The translations under genes and the position numbers were made by a program. From NCBI GenBank assembly GCA_030272585.1, contig BSYQ01000008.1:2170001-2234000 (forward strand): a stretch of 64,000 bases of DNA, read 5' to 3'. Positions 1-10,500 of this stretch are shown piece after piece. The stretch is from Bryopsis sp. KO-2023 (lineage: Eukaryota > Chlorophyta > Ulvophyceae > Bryopsidales > Bryopsidaceae). A model generated the notes under the pieces. That model saw only the letters and a program-made list of their open reading frames with translations. It was not told where the DNA came from and did not search any database. Numbering within the stretch: the first letter of the stretch is position 1; each line of letters opens with the position of its first letter.

Positions 1-111
1 AGTATGAAGGGGATGTTGGCAGCGAAAGTGGCCAAATGCCCTCCCGAACAAGAATTGCTATTGATGGACATAGTGCGCTGCCAGCAAGACAATGAACTGA
101 TTATGAACTGA
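1..111 (+). CDS. C-terminal end of a protein kinase (partial, cut by window edge)
   Basis: The frame is open from base 1 and ends at TGA 109-111, giving 36 residues with no start in the window. I do not identify it by itself. Its sequence matches the C-terminal tail of the minus-strand kinase exon at 1659-2066: both have PxEQELLL, preceded by a similar LAxKxA stretch and followed by QDNxLI. It is therefore most likely the last exon of a paralogous kinase. The two paralogues point at each other (tail to tail) across about 1.5 kb. The assignment rests on this internal comparison. Confidence 0.55.
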   Translation, partial: SMKGMLAAKVAKCPPEQELLLMDIVRCQQDNELIMN

Positions 112-1336
112 AAATCGTGGCAGTGCTCAAAAAGCCTTTCGCAAAGGTGGGGCTTTGGATCAAAGGGTTACGCACAGTCCAAATTAATTGGAATTTTGCC
201 AATCTCATTTCAACACCATCGATTTTTTGTTCCGTAGTGGATAGTGAGAGACACATACCTTTTTTGGAGGGGGTTTGTACATTAGCTGTGTGGTTGGATG
301 CTGTATACTTTTTTTGACTTTTTTCCCACGACTTTTTTTTAATGTTTGCTTCCTCAGACGAAGGTTAATCAGTTTTTGGTACTTTTAAGGCGAAAATTAA
401 TGTTTGATTTGGTTGGCATGATCCTGGAAAACAGGGCCTATTTCTTTATCAAGGGTGAAAAAACGCTATCTATTGGAAGAAAAAAATGCACCACAGGTCG
501 AAACTTCACTTTTTTCTGCTTAGAAAATTGAAATGCTCCATGAGTGTTGTGATATTTCTTTTTGGCAAACCCATTACGCATTCGAAAAATCCGTTCCAGT
601 TGCAGTGAAACGCAAGGAACGATAGCAAATGAAAAAATGCAGCCCAGGGTTTTTTTCAGGGGTTTTTCCCAAAAACATTTTGAGTATTTTTATCCTCTGA
701 ATGAAAGTGGGTTTTGGCAAAAAAAAGAGCTCATCATCTAAAAGCAAAAGATACTTCTTTTCCTTCTGCTGCCACCGCTAGCTATATTTGTTCTTCTGTT
801 ATCTTGGATGATTTTACAATGGGGCCTTAACTAAAGGCCGGTTTTGATTGGAAAAACAATCACATCAAGTTTGAAAGGGAGCTTTGATAAGTTGGACTGA
901 GATACTTTAAAGTTAAATTTTAATACTTAAAATTGTAAGTGTGCGAATTTATTTATTTATTTATTTATGGGTCGATCGTTTGTCTGGATTTTTTCAGCAC
1001 ATTTTTTTTGAAAGAGGGAAAGAAGTGGGATGGACTATTGTAATATGAGGCTTTGAGTATAATGTGTGTGGGGCTGGCAGGGTCTGTTGGAGTGGGTGTT
1101 TTTATATTCTTGAAAAGTGAAGCTGGGATAGGTTCTTTGTTTGGATCATGTGTCTGAGATTTTTGTCAACCAGAGAACGATTCCAGGTGTCACTCAGCAG
1201 GGCAACAATTCATCTGTGCACATTCGGTTGAAAATCAAAGTAACGGCCGTCGTAACCCTCGCACCACCCTCCTTGACCTAAGCAATATAAGGGTAGAGAT
1301 TATTATTAACACCTACATTTAAAGAGACTCATGTCT
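112..1336. other. AT-rich intergenic region between convergent kinase tails
   Basis: I see no supportable gene. The stretch is T-rich, with a TTTA tetranucleotide run at about 949-968. Short ORFs here have low-complexity translations and no recognisable motif. Confidence 0.5.
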
Positions 1337-1393
1337 CATTTTCTGGCATTGGTCGGCGCAGTCCCACGCCAAGGCGCAGGCAGATGTCTGTCT
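1337..1393 (+). pseudogene. Exon fragment of the alanine-rich secreted protein family
   Basis: About 55 bases match, with few differences, the intron end and exon start at about 38826-38885 on the minus strand: the TTTTCTGGCATTGG intron tail, the CAG acceptor and the beginning of exon 3 (SHAKAQAD). Similarity stops abruptly after about 30 coding bases and no flanking exons are found. It is a small fossil of the family whose full copies are at 17140-18298 and 38041-39263. The 99-codon ORF that runs through it is not a real gene. Confidence 0.55.
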
Positions 1394-1658
1394 AAAGCTT
1401 TTTTATCCCTCGAAGAATTACCCACCCTAAATCGAGCCTTATTATTATCCCTAAAAAGAGTCTTGGAGAAGATACCTAGCTACAGCAAACAACAAATTAA
1501 CATACAGCACGACACCCCCCTTTTTTTTCTCTTGAAAGAAAAAAGAGCCAATAATTTCAAAACATCCATGATACATGTGCCTCTAAATGTCCATATTAAA
1601 CCAAAAAAAAGTTGTACAGTTGAGGTATAAGGTCCAATTTCACATCATGGCACCATTT

Positions 1659-2066
1659 TTATTTTCCTTGTGACTTGTTATTTTCTTTGATTAATGCATT
1701 GTCTTGCAGATAGCCCCTGATATTCAGCAACAATTCTTGCTCAACAGGAAAATTAGCCAATTTCTTCGCTAAGACCTGGTTTGCATCCGTAGTCGCAGCC
1801 CCTGTGTTACGCTCATGAAAGTCCTCCGGTAAATCTTCAATGAACCAGGGGTGTCAGAGAATTCCCTCCGTTGTGATTCTTTTCTCAGGGTCAGGGTGGA
1901 GCAAACCAGCAATCAAGTCTCGGCAACCTTCTGATAGTGGGCCCTTGGTTGAGCGTGAAGGAATGTTGTAAGAAGAACCTTGCATTGTCTTGATAATGTC
2001 TGGAAATGGATTCCTCAGACCTGCATCACATGAAAATGATAAACCAGCAGCAAAGAGATCCAATGC
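1659..2066 (-). pseudogene. Protein kinase C-terminal exon with an in-frame TGA
   Basis: The exon follows a plausible acceptor (TTGGTAG at 2073-2067) and reads phase 0. It encodes kinase subdomains IX-XI: a DLFAAG stretch in the place of DxWSxG, then CRDLIAGLLHPDPEKRIT and GIL-stop-HPWFIEDLP. HPWF is the typical end of Ser/Thr (CAMK/SnRK-like) kinase domains. The codon before HPW is TGA (1854-1856) where a sense codon is expected; CGA to TGA is one possible change. After it the frame stays open for 64 codons to TAA at 1659. The tail is homologous to the plus-strand tail at 1-111. I could not place upstream exons. Either this is a kinase pseudogene or the TGA is an error or is read through. 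The kinase family is clear; substrate and function are unknown. Confidence 0.6.
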
Positions 2067-2769
2067 CTACCAACACATATCCACAAATGAAAACTCCCAC
2101 AATTCAAAGTAGGTTTGATTGCAAAGTATGCTTCATCGGGGTCATCATTGTACTGACATATGTATATTTTTTGAGCCTTTTTTGAATGTGTCTTTGATCA
2201 AAATCCAAATTCAAGGAATTTATTTGAAGGGGTGGAAAAAAGTTATCCAGCAGCTGATGAAAAGAACACCAAGACATGAAAATGTGTATTTGTTCATGCA
2301 TGTCTAAAGATAGTGTGACTCTTGAACTTACCAAATGAGTATTGTCAATGGAACTCTTACCTTTCCATCATGGAGCGAAATCTGCAAAACATGGACTGCA
2401 AAAATCCCTCCATCAGTTACTGGCCACCATTCAAACTCTCAGGAAGCGGGACTGCTTGGGATCAGCAAAAAATAGCTCCTCAAAAGAAGAGTGAAAGAAG
2501 CCCCGGTGAAGCTGGGGTGTTCCGAACACAACAACTTCCTACCAACCTGGGATGGCTTCTTTTGGAACTGGCGTTGCGATTCATTGCGGGCTTCCCCACC
2601 CAGGAACAAGAAAGTCCCCTTGTCCCTCAGTCCTGGTGAGGTCTCCACTGACAAAAAACCTGAAAGGATCAAAACACCATTTCATTATCGAGCAGTGGGA
2701 TAATAAACACAACCAAAACACAACACCAAACAAACATAATCACATAAACAGCACCAGTCAAACACGCAC

Positions 2770-3158
2770 CGGTGCGGGACGAGTGGTACCAATCGTTTGT
2801 TCAGGATGGCTCCATTCTTCCTGAATCGTTGGCAGCCGTGCTCCTCCAAAAGGCAGCGTGACAGGCGTCGGCGTTCTCCTGGGCTGACCAATCGCCTCGC
2901 GTTCCTCTGCAGGGATCAATAGAGTCAAGAAAGGCTCGCATGAAATCGACAACATATGTGTGCTGGGATAAAAGACGTCAGCAACCCACGTGGTAGCCAC
3001 GCGATAAACCTCCGGGGCAGTCGAATGCTGTCGTTGAGCAGATGAATGTTGTTGTTGTGGTCTCGGTTCGCCAATTGGGTGGCGACGAACCGGGCCAACC
3101 TCTTGACCCCCGAGGCAGCCAAAATCGTAGCTCCTGTGAAAAGTATGGTACGAAGCAT
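2770..3158 (-). CDS. Gene D copy 1: small protein with N-terminal hydrophobic segment (partial model)
   Basis: Two exons fit in phase: 2990-3158 (start MLRTILF) and 2770-2906 (from EEREAIGQ to RPAP). Splice sites are C|GTGGGT, TGCAG|AGG and CCG|GTGCGT. The product starts with a hydrophobic stretch (TILFTGATILAASG) that could be a membrane anchor or targeting segment, then a basic region and a proline-rich stretch ending in EEWSHPEQTIG. Both duplicates share the MLR start. In copy 1 an upstream ATG frame is broken by one missing T, so MLR is the better start. Further coding continues toward 2450 (SVETSPGLRDKGTFLFLGGE) and about 2360, but I could not fix those exon borders. I do not recognise the family. 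Both copies being open suggests the protein is real. Confidence 0.5.
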
Positions 3159-3263
3159 TTCGACAGTCACGGGACAAAAAACGGCAACGACGTGTTGGCT
3201 TGTGCTGTTAACACTTGCGACCCCACGTCAAACATTTACTCGCATACCTCGCTGATAAGTAGA

Positions 3264-3309
3264 GCCCCAGTTTCTGTCAGTCGGACAGAGGACTGACAGA
3301 AACTGGGGC
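3264..3309. promoter_or_regulatory. Perfect 19-bp inverted repeat upstream of gene D copy 1
   Basis: Arms 3264-3282 and 3291-3309 (GCCCCAGTTTCTGTCAGTC and its complement) are separated by 8 bases. The structure lies about 106-151 bp upstream of the MLR start and is identical at 44887-44932. The core motif TTTCTGTCxG recurs at about 31200-31240, about 43650 and within a hairpin at about 15328-15355. It could be a promoter element or the relic end of a transposon. Confidence 0.5.
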
Positions 3310-3662
3310 CGACAGAAACAGCGCCAGTTAGAGAGCGCCACTGAATAAGATGGATCGATCAGATGAAAAAGTGAACTTGATGGTGCAAAAGCATTTGGAG
3401 AAACATATCCACTGGTATATGTTGAGTATGTGTCGTTTTCTGTGTGCGAAAAAAGTTCCATGTGGACGAAGGAGAACGAATGATAAGGAAAGATGGATTA
3501 GTCGAAACTCCTTTCCACCACTTCTCTTTCCAATCGACATCCATCCAACCACCTACTTCTTTCAACAGTCACAGTCACCGTGCCTAAAGGGGGCCCACCG
3601 GAGCGCATTATCAAGAAACTGCTTCAAAATATAAGAAAATGGGAGTGTTGAGAATGAGAGTA

Positions 3663-4485
3663 CAGTAGTGATTCCGATATAGTGCCGCCTTGCGCCCCAG
3701 CGAAAAAGCGGCACTATATCGAAACCGGCACAATATCGAATCAGCGCCCGATCCATGATTTCCAGTCGGACTGGGTGCTGCGAGTGCGAAGAACCAACAC
3801 TCACGCAAGCAAAGCTTTTATTATGTTGCAAAAAATCAAGATTAAATTGTTCCACCCACGTTCCCAACCCAGTAAGCGTTCAGCAACGCTGCATGGGCAA
3901 TGTAACTAAGAAAGACCAAAACGTTTTTTTACAAACAAATATCCGTTCCACAAGTCCCTTCTTATCCTTTTCCAACACTGGTCGCCACCACAAACTATCT
4001 CAACTCTGAACCACATATCTTTAGCCACAAATCTTACACCACTAAATCCTAGCCATTAGAAACCTTTCAAAGTGTCACAGTTTCTCGTCCACTTTTAGTG
4101 TTTAGCGTTTCGCACAACACCAAGCTTTCTCCGCCTCGTTTTTTACAGCATCAATGTGGACAGGCCGCCACAGGCAAAGGGAGGGACGGAGTGTTCTGAT
4201 GAGACTTCAGTCTGACATGAAATTTTCTCGTAATACAGAACTCGCTTGTGATGTTTTTTCGGGTGATGGCCTCTTTTTGCTGTAATTGATTGATGTATGT
4301 TTTTTGCGGCTTCTTCATTTTCAAGTTTTCTGTTAGATTTTTATCATCCTTGTGCGGATGTTTGAAATAGTGCCGGTTTTGCCAAAACCGGCACAATATC
4401 GTTTCAGTTCTGGTTCTGGAAGAAAAGCGGCAGTATACTGAAAGCCGGCACTATATCGAGCGGCACTATATCGGAATCACTACTG
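3663..4485. mobile_element. pogo/Tigger-like MITE (TA target site, about 26-bp TIRs)
   Basis: The ends are perfect inverted repeats starting CAGTAGTGATTCCGATATAG and continuing TGCCGC. They are flanked by TA on both sides (3661-3662 and 4486-4487); four further flanking bases also match. TA target sites and CAG-initiated TIRs of this kind are typical of the pogo branch of Tc1/mariner. Inside each end the word CGGCAC(T/A)ATATCG recurs in both orientations, a likely array of transposase-binding sites. There is no transposase ORF, so it is non-autonomous. A broken pogo-type transposase lies at about 14196-15995. Confidence 0.85.
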
Positions 4486-4615
4486 TACTCTGTAGTCTAT
4501 TTTCTGGGCTTGAAATGTTTCAATCCAAGTGAAATGCGCGGACAAGAAAGAATACAGAGAGGCAATAAAAAGATCCCCAATGAACAAGAGTCTCTGAAAA
4601 TAATAGTACAAAACG

Positions 4616-5035
4616 TGATACGAACGTTTCGGCCCAGTCGGACCACACAGTGGTTGGCCGCTGTTTGGACCGCACTGGCCGAACTTTACGTACTGAGTTG
4701 ATCGGCCAGGCCGGGCCGATCCATTCCTTAATTGACAGTCAGACCACTCTGGGCCGTAGGATAAGCCGCGGCCAGCCTGGCAATCGCCACTGACGGACTT
4801 ATCCACATTCGTGGCCCAGACTGAACTACGACAGATTAGGGGGATGATTGTGTTAGGCCAGGTGGACCGAATATGCGGATATTCGGCCAGGCTGTCAGTG
4901 CGGGCCGAATACTTATTCGGCCCGGCCGACATTATTGATGTACCTTTGTTTCCTTGTAAAAGCATTGGTTTACTTGCACCGATTCTCTAGACGAAGTCTA
5001 GCCGTTTTACTCTCTTCCTCAGAAAGTTCCTATCA
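4616..5035 (+). repeat. 5' LTR
   Basis: 420 bp, begins TGATACGAACG and ends TTCCTATCA, matching 13235-13654 almost base for base. Confidence 0.97.
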
Positions 5036-5036
5036 A

Positions 5037-5050
5037 CTGGTTTCGGAGCG
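5037..5050 (+). promoter_or_regulatory. Primer-binding site (tRNA-Met-like)
   Basis: TGGTTTCGGAGC starts one base after the LTR. It resembles the TGGTATCAGAGC PBS that pairs with initiator tRNA-Met in many LTR elements (2 of 12 differ). The exact primer tRNA of this species cannot be confirmed here. Confidence 0.65.
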
Positions 5051-5168
5051 GCCGGAATCAGACGTCTTGTGCCAACCTATGTCCAACCCATCTCGGTCCA
5101 ACAGTACCACGTCGACCGAGCTCGCCCCAGGCTACCCCACTCAACGATACCTACAGATCCCCTAGGAG

Positions 5169-5531
5169 TTGGTGTCGCCCTTTTGGCAGCGGTTTTATAT
5201 TGACCAGCTGGCCGAGTTCTACGGAGAAAACGGAGTACGCGAGGGAATTCCACCAGGACGCGACGGGCCGGAAATCCCACGACCTGAAGCAGTGCCAAGT
5301 CCCCGTGGGCCGGACCCCAGAGACTGTGATACCGAGAGCGTCGGCTCGTGTGATTCCTGTTTCACCGAGGAACAGCGCAACGATCCGGCCTTCCAGCAGC
5401 TCTATCAGGAGGTCCAGGAGGTCCTTCGTAGCCGAGACCCGCGTCTTCCCGCACCCGAGTCATGGACATCGTCCCCTACGACGAGGAGGCCAAAGCCGGA
5501 GTCCATCCCGACTATGTGGAGGACGAGATGA
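5169..5531 (+). CDS. Short upstream ORF (ORF0) of the retrotransposon, overlapping gag
   Basis: 120 codons starting from a GTG or nearby codon at 5169 (no strong ATG), ending inside gag. The translation is not low-complexity: FWQRFYIDQLAEFYGENG, then an acidic part with CDSCFTEEQ and a helical QQLYQEVQEVL stretch. It overlaps the gag start by 70 bases in the +1 frame relative to gag. It could be the true N-terminus of Gag joined by frameshifting or disrupted by an indel, or a leader peptide. I see no canonical slippery heptamer in the overlap. Confidence 0.35.
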   Translation: MVSPFWQRFYIDQLAEFYGENGVREGIPPGRDGPEIPRPEAVPSPRGPDPRDCDTESVGSCDSCFTEEQRNDPAFQQLYQEVQEVLRSRDPRLPAPESWTSSPTTRRPKPESIPTMWRTR

Positions 5532-7549
5532 GCCTCGGCACCGAGGACGATCCGCCCGCGCCCCAGGGAGGAATGTACGTGCAGAACAACGTACAGAACT
5601 TCCAACACATCGAGGTGAACCAGTCAGAGACCGATGTGCGAGTCGCGCAAATCGCGGCCGGGGCCGAGGAATGGGCGGGCCGAACTCACGAGGAGTTGAG
5701 GGTCGCACTGGACGAAGTTCGTGGCCAACTTCATCAGTACCGTCACGAGGCCGAAGAACGGCAGTACCATCTCGCGGAGGAGCAGTCGGCAGCTTTGGGT
5801 ACGGCCCTCGAAGAACAACGAGCCATGATGCAGGACCAGCATTTGGCGGAAAGGGCTCAACTCGAGTCGCAGTTTATACAGCGCCTCGACCAACTCAAGG
5901 TCGAGAACAGCCAGCTCGTGGCCGAAATGGAACAACGGGTCCAAATGTCCCACGAGCGTACTGCGGCCCAAGCGGCCAAAGAAGTTCAAGACCTTGGAGT
6001 GCGTACAGAAAGGTTGTCACTCCAAATGGCCGACAACCGTGCCACGGTCGAGACCCTCGGAGCCGCCACCAAAGGCCTGCAGAAGGACGTCCGAGAGTTT
6101 CCTTCGGTGGACGAACTGGTCCAGCAATGGTCCAAGCAACTACCGCGGGAGCCCCAACGCGTCCAGGCATACGTTACCCAAACCGTGACCGAGCCAACCC
6201 AACAGGACGGTGCAGCCACCTCGGCGGGCCAAGTTCCGGTGCCACTTGTGGCCCCGCTCGGACCCAACGCTCCGCCACCCGTACCCGTATTGGCCCCACA
6301 GGCCGTGGCCAGCAGACCACCTGTGCGACCCATGATGCGTGCGAGAGGAGGAGGCCCTGTAATCCGAGACGCCAATCAAGTGCCACCCAGCCAAGCACCA
6401 CCCATAGCCTATGCGTCCGGTTCAGATCCATTTGCAGCAATGGGGTCGTATGCGTCCGTTGGACAACAGGACCCATCAGCGGCCGGAGGATCGAGACCGC
6501 CAGCAGCTCGCCGAGTACCGGCCGGAGGCCCAGGCGGCGGAGGCGGTGGTGATGGTGATGACGGGCCCAATGATGGCAATGCGGGCCGAGGAGGAGGACC
6601 ACCTCGAGGACCAGGATGCCCAGGAGGACCGGGAGGACCAGGAGGACCAGGCGGCCCAGGAGGACCAGGAGGACCAGGCGGGCCGGGTGGACCACATGGA
6701 CCTCAAGTCCCGGGAGGCCAACCAGCAGCGCCAGGAGGATTGCGTCAGGTCAAGATCCCCATGCCAAAACCATTCAACGGTTCCGCAAACGTGACCGACT
6801 GGCTCATGAGGATGGGTCGTTGGTTTCGTGCCCACGGCGTGGCCGAAGGCCAATGGCTGCCGGTCATTGCGGCCAACACAGAGGGTCCGGCGGCCGAATG
6901 GATGAATTTCCAGGAGCTGAAGGTCCTGGAGGGCCGTCGGATACCCTTCATTGACTGGCGAGACTGGGGAGACGAGGCCAGACGGATGTTCGAACCCACC
7001 ACCACGCCCGAAAGGGCCCGGGTCGAACTCCGCACGTTGCGCCAGCATACGTCCGTAAAGGACTATGTGAAACGTTTCCATAGCATCTGCTTCCGCATTC
7101 CGGACATGACCGAAGCGGAGACCTTCAGCGCGTTTACCAATGGCCTCAAGGATCCCATACGCAGCCAAGTGGTGGGTTTCGTCCGTGGAGACGTGCAGCA
7201 GGCCGTGGAAATGGCCGAGCGCCTGGATGGAATTCGCAACATGCACTCGTCACCGAGCGGCCGTAGCCCTGGACATCGACGATGGGGCGGCCGTCGTGGC
7301 GTCAATTCCATTCAGGACAGGACAGTGCCAGATTGGGACCACTTGGGAGCTATTGGGGACAACCGTGGCCGTGGCCGTGGCCGTGGCCGAGGTCGATTTG
7401 GAGGACGATTTGGTGGCCGCACGGGCGGCCGGAATGGAGGCAACGGTGGCCGCGCTGGCCGGGGAGGCATTACGTGCTTCCTTTGCGGAGGAGATCATGG
7501 GGTCAAGAATTGCCCCAAGCTGCCCGCCGCAAAACGCTCGGTAAACTGA
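5462..7549 (+). CDS. gag: Gag polyprotein of Ty3/gypsy element
   Basis: 695 codons. N-terminal about 270 residues are rich in E, Q, A and R with coiled-coil character. Next comes a proline/glycine-rich segment with GGP triplets repeated about nine times (roughly residues 365-420). A retrotransposon gag (capsid) domain follows at about residues 425-600 (motifs [48 protein letters not shown]). An RG-rich stretch comes next, then one zinc knuckle [13 protein letters not shown] (CX2CX4HX4C) near the C-terminus. Gag would form the particle and package the RNA. Start ATG 5462 is the first in an open stretch that begins at 5432. It ends in TGA and overlaps the pol frame, which is -1 relative to gag. 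Confidence 0.92.
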   Translation: MDIVPYDEEAKAGVHPDYVEDEMSLGTEDDPPAPQGGMYVQNNVQNFQHIEVNQSETDVRVAQIAAGAEEWAGRTHEELRVALDEVRGQLHQYRHEAEERQYHLAEEQSAALGTALEEQRAMMQDQHLAERAQLESQFIQRLDQLKVENSQLVAEMEQRVQMSHERTAAQAAKEVQDLGVRTERLSLQMADNRATVETLGAATKGLQKDVREFPSVDELVQQWSKQLPREPQRVQAYVTQTVTEPTQQDGAATSAGQVPVPLVAPLGPNAPPPVPVLAPQAVASRPPVRPMMRARGGGPVIRDANQVPPSQAPPIAYASGSDPFAAMGSYASVGQQDPSAAGGSRPPAARRVPAGGPGGGGGGDGDDGPNDGNAGRGGGPPRGPGCPGGPGGPGGPGGPGGPGGPGGPGGPHGPQVPGGQPAAPGGLRQVKIPMPKPFNGSANVTDWLMRMGRWFRAHGVAEGQWLPVIAANTEGPAAEWMNFQELKVLEGRRIPFIDWRDWGDEARRMFEPTTTPERARVELRTLRQHTSVKDYVKRFHSICFRIPDMTEAETFSAFTNGLKDPIRSQVVGFVRGDVQQAVEMAERLDGIRNMHSSPSGRSPGHRRWGGRRGVNSIQDRTVPDWDHLGAIGDNRGRGRGRGRGRFGGRFGGRTGGRNGGNGGRAGRGGITCFLCGGDHGVKNCPKLPAAKRSVN

Positions 7550-10500
7550 GCGTCCGGGGTGCGAGGCCACCTACCCTGGACAAACCTACGGGTGGTATCA
7601 AGGCCGAGATTCCGGAAGATTTTGGGAAAGAGGAACAAGAAAAGAAAGAGGAAAAGAAGACCAAGAGAGTCTCATGGCATGACGAGCCGGAAGAGCAAAT
7701 GAAAGAAGCAAGTAATAACTCCAGTTCGCATTTTAGTCCCACAGAGATGCAGCGAACCGGGTTTCCAGGGACGGAACCCTTGAGAGGAGATAGGGACACT
7801 GGCCACAGGGGGCCCGGGGTGTCACCTAACGAGCCGGCACCCAGTGCACAACTCGGCCCAGGGGGGCAACGGGGGGTGACCGAGCCGACAAATCAGACAG
7901 CGCAGGGGGCGCTAGATCGGACCGATTCTATGACGGCCGATAATTTTTCTTTTTTAGCTAAGACCGGCAATGCCTGTTCTAAGCATCGCTTCACTGGGTT
8001 TGAAATTTGTGTAGAAGTTAACAAGACGCCCCTGGTGGCCTATGTAGATTCTGGTAGTTGGGAAAATTACGTGTCAGGGGACACGGAAAAGAAACTGGGT
8101 GTAAAACTTTTTCCCGAGAAGCGCACGTTGGTTATGGCCGATGGGTCTCAGAAGAAAACATTGGGCCGAATTGATAATCTCAAGTTACGATCCGGCCAGG
8201 CCAACTTTGTGGCCGATTTTCATGTTTTTCCTGAGATGGCCTATGATATGATATTGGGAATCCCGTGGTTAGTGGCCGAAAACCCAGACTTATGTTTTCA
8301 GACGCGAACTATTAAAGTTCGTCGAGGCCGTACTCAACTATCCTTGCCTCTGGCTATTTCACAAAAGCCAAGACCGGCCGAAGTAATGACAATCGGAGAT
8401 GCAACAGTAACTTCGGCCGAGAACCTCTGGAGGGGAGTACGGGCCAAAACATGTGACGCCTTGATGGTGGTAGTTACGGAGGCTGAAACGGAGTCGGGCG
8501 ATAGTCACACCAAGGACGACGTCACCAAGCTTGTTCGGGAGGACCATTCACGCGCCATCACGAACCTTTTGGAAAGCTACAGGAGGGTGTTCGCTTCAGA
8601 TTTGCCCAAAGGTACACCTCCTGCACGTAACGGCCATGAGTTTGAAATCAAGATCGAGGAGGGTACCAAACCGATCTTTCGACCCATGTACAAGCTTTCC
8701 CCGGCCGAGCTACAGGAAGTCCGGAAGCAGCTGGATTATATGCTGGACCGGGAGCTTATTCGGCCGTCCAAGAGTCCGTGGGGTGCCCCAGTCCTCTTCG
8801 CGAACAAGAAGGATGGCGGCCTACGATTTTGTATTGACTATCGATGGCTTAACCAGAGGACTATCAAGAACCGGTACCCATTGCCGTTGCCCGAGGAGCT
8901 GTTGGATCGCCTTCAAGGAGCTCGAGTGTTCAGCAGGCTGGACCTCAGGTCTGGATATTGGCAAATGCCCATCCGGGCCGAAGACCAGGAGAAGACGGCC
9001 TTCAGGACCCGCTACGGCCACTACGAGTACCGCGTGGTTCCGTTCGGCCTCACCAACGCCCCTCCGCAGTTCATGGCCATGATCAACGATCTGTTCAGGG
9101 ACTTCCACGATCGTTTCATGGTGGTTTTTCTGGACGACATCATCGTTTACAGCCAGAACGAGGAGGAGCATGCGGAACACCTCCGGTTGGTGTTGGATAA
9201 GCTGGCCGAACATAAACTTTACGCTAAGGCCTCGAAGTGTTCGATTGCGGTCAAGGAATTGGATTTTGTCGGCCACTGGATTTCGGCCGCAGGAATTTCG
9301 CCCCACAGGAGCAAGATCCAAGCTGTTCGAGACTGGCCATCATTGACCTTTGTGGCCGAAGTTCGAAGCTTTTTGGGGATGGTTTCCTACTACCGCCGAT
9401 TCATCCGACAGTTTTCCAAGATTGCTGCGCCAATCCAGAAGCTCGTGAAGAAAGCTCAACCTTGGGAGTGGGGTGCCGACCAGGAGTCCGCCTTCGCGGA
9501 ACTAAAGGAGCGCCTTACTTCTGCCCCAGTGTTGTTGATTCCGGACCCGGCCAAGCCCTATGTTGTGGTCACGGATGCTTCGGACTATGCCTTGGGAGCA
9601 ACCCTCATGCAGGAGGCCACCGAAGGCCTTCAACCTGTCGCCTTTCTGAGCCGTTCGCTCAACTCGGCCGAACAGAAATACTCGGCCTATGAGCGCGAAC
9701 TGTTGGGCATCTCTTATGCCTTGGCCCAGTGACGCCACTATCTCGAGGGAGCCCCCGGTGGCACCACGGTGTATACGGATCACCAACCGGCCACCCACTT
9801 TCTCCAACAGCGAGTGTTATCTCGTACCCAGACTCGTTGGCTGAAAGCCGGATACTTTCAGTCAATTATGCCCAAGATCGTCTACCTTCCGGGCCGTTCC
9901 AATGTTGTGGCCGATGCTTTATCTCGCCGGCCCCAACTCAATGCAATTTTGGAGGCCAAAATTTCGCCCGGGGAGGCGCAAGAATGGGCAATGGCTACCA
10001 AGGACGACCCTACTCTACAGAAGATTATGGCCCCATTGGGCCGTGGCGATCTTGTTCCAAACTACACTCTCAATGAGGACGGCCTCTTGATCTATACTGC
10101 AAACCCAACGGCGGACCCGAAAATCGTGGTTCCGGCCGTCAAGCGACAGGTGGTAATGCACGACCACCACAATGTACCGATGGCGGGACATCCAGGTTCG
10201 GCCAGGACGGCCGGACTAGTGAGCCGACGATATTGGTGGCGCGGATGGAGAAGAAGCGTAGACCACTATGTCAGAACGTGCCCCACTTGCCAGATGATGA
10301 AGACGGAGAATACGAAGCCCAAAGGGTTGCTGAACCCGCTTCCTATCCCGACCTACAAGTGGGAACAACTCACGACCGATCTCGTAACGGACTTGCCGAA
10401 GTCTAACGGGTACACGGCCGTGGCGGTGTTTGTGGACCGGCTCACAAAGATGTGCAAGTTCGTACCGTGCACCAAGGAAGTTTCGGCCAAGGAGTACGCC

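Larger units (their letters stand above)
2146..3380 (-). repeat. Segmental duplication, copy 1 (matches 43711-45005)
   Basis: About 1.24 kb is nearly identical, in the same orientation, to 43711-45005. It covers the whole of small gene D with its upstream hairpin and 3' region. Differences include about 50 bp present only in copy 2 near 43980-44030, one T fewer in the poly-T upstream of the start codon, and scattered substitutions. Similarity ends just past GTGAACTTGATGG on the upstream side and near TCATTGTACTGAC on the other. Confidence 0.85.

Noticed and set aside
1331-1630. 99-codon plus-strand ORF
   Set aside because: It starts in an intron-derived stretch homologous to the alanine-rich family and runs into A/T-rich DNA; only the short exon fossil is meaningful.
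5200-6552. 450-codon Arg/Gly/Ser-rich ORF overlapping gag
   Set aside because: Shadow of the GC-rich gag gene; composition biased and no domain, while the gag frame has capsid and zinc-knuckle motifs.
6476-7246. 256-codon minus-strand ORF opposite gag
   Set aside because: Antisense of a GC-rich coding region; His/Trp/Ser-rich artefact.
1854-9732. Idea of a variant genetic code with TGA as a sense codon
   Set aside because: Well-supported genes here end in TGA (hemopexin, BCS1-like, family member C), and Trp is encoded by TGG throughout; mutation is simpler.
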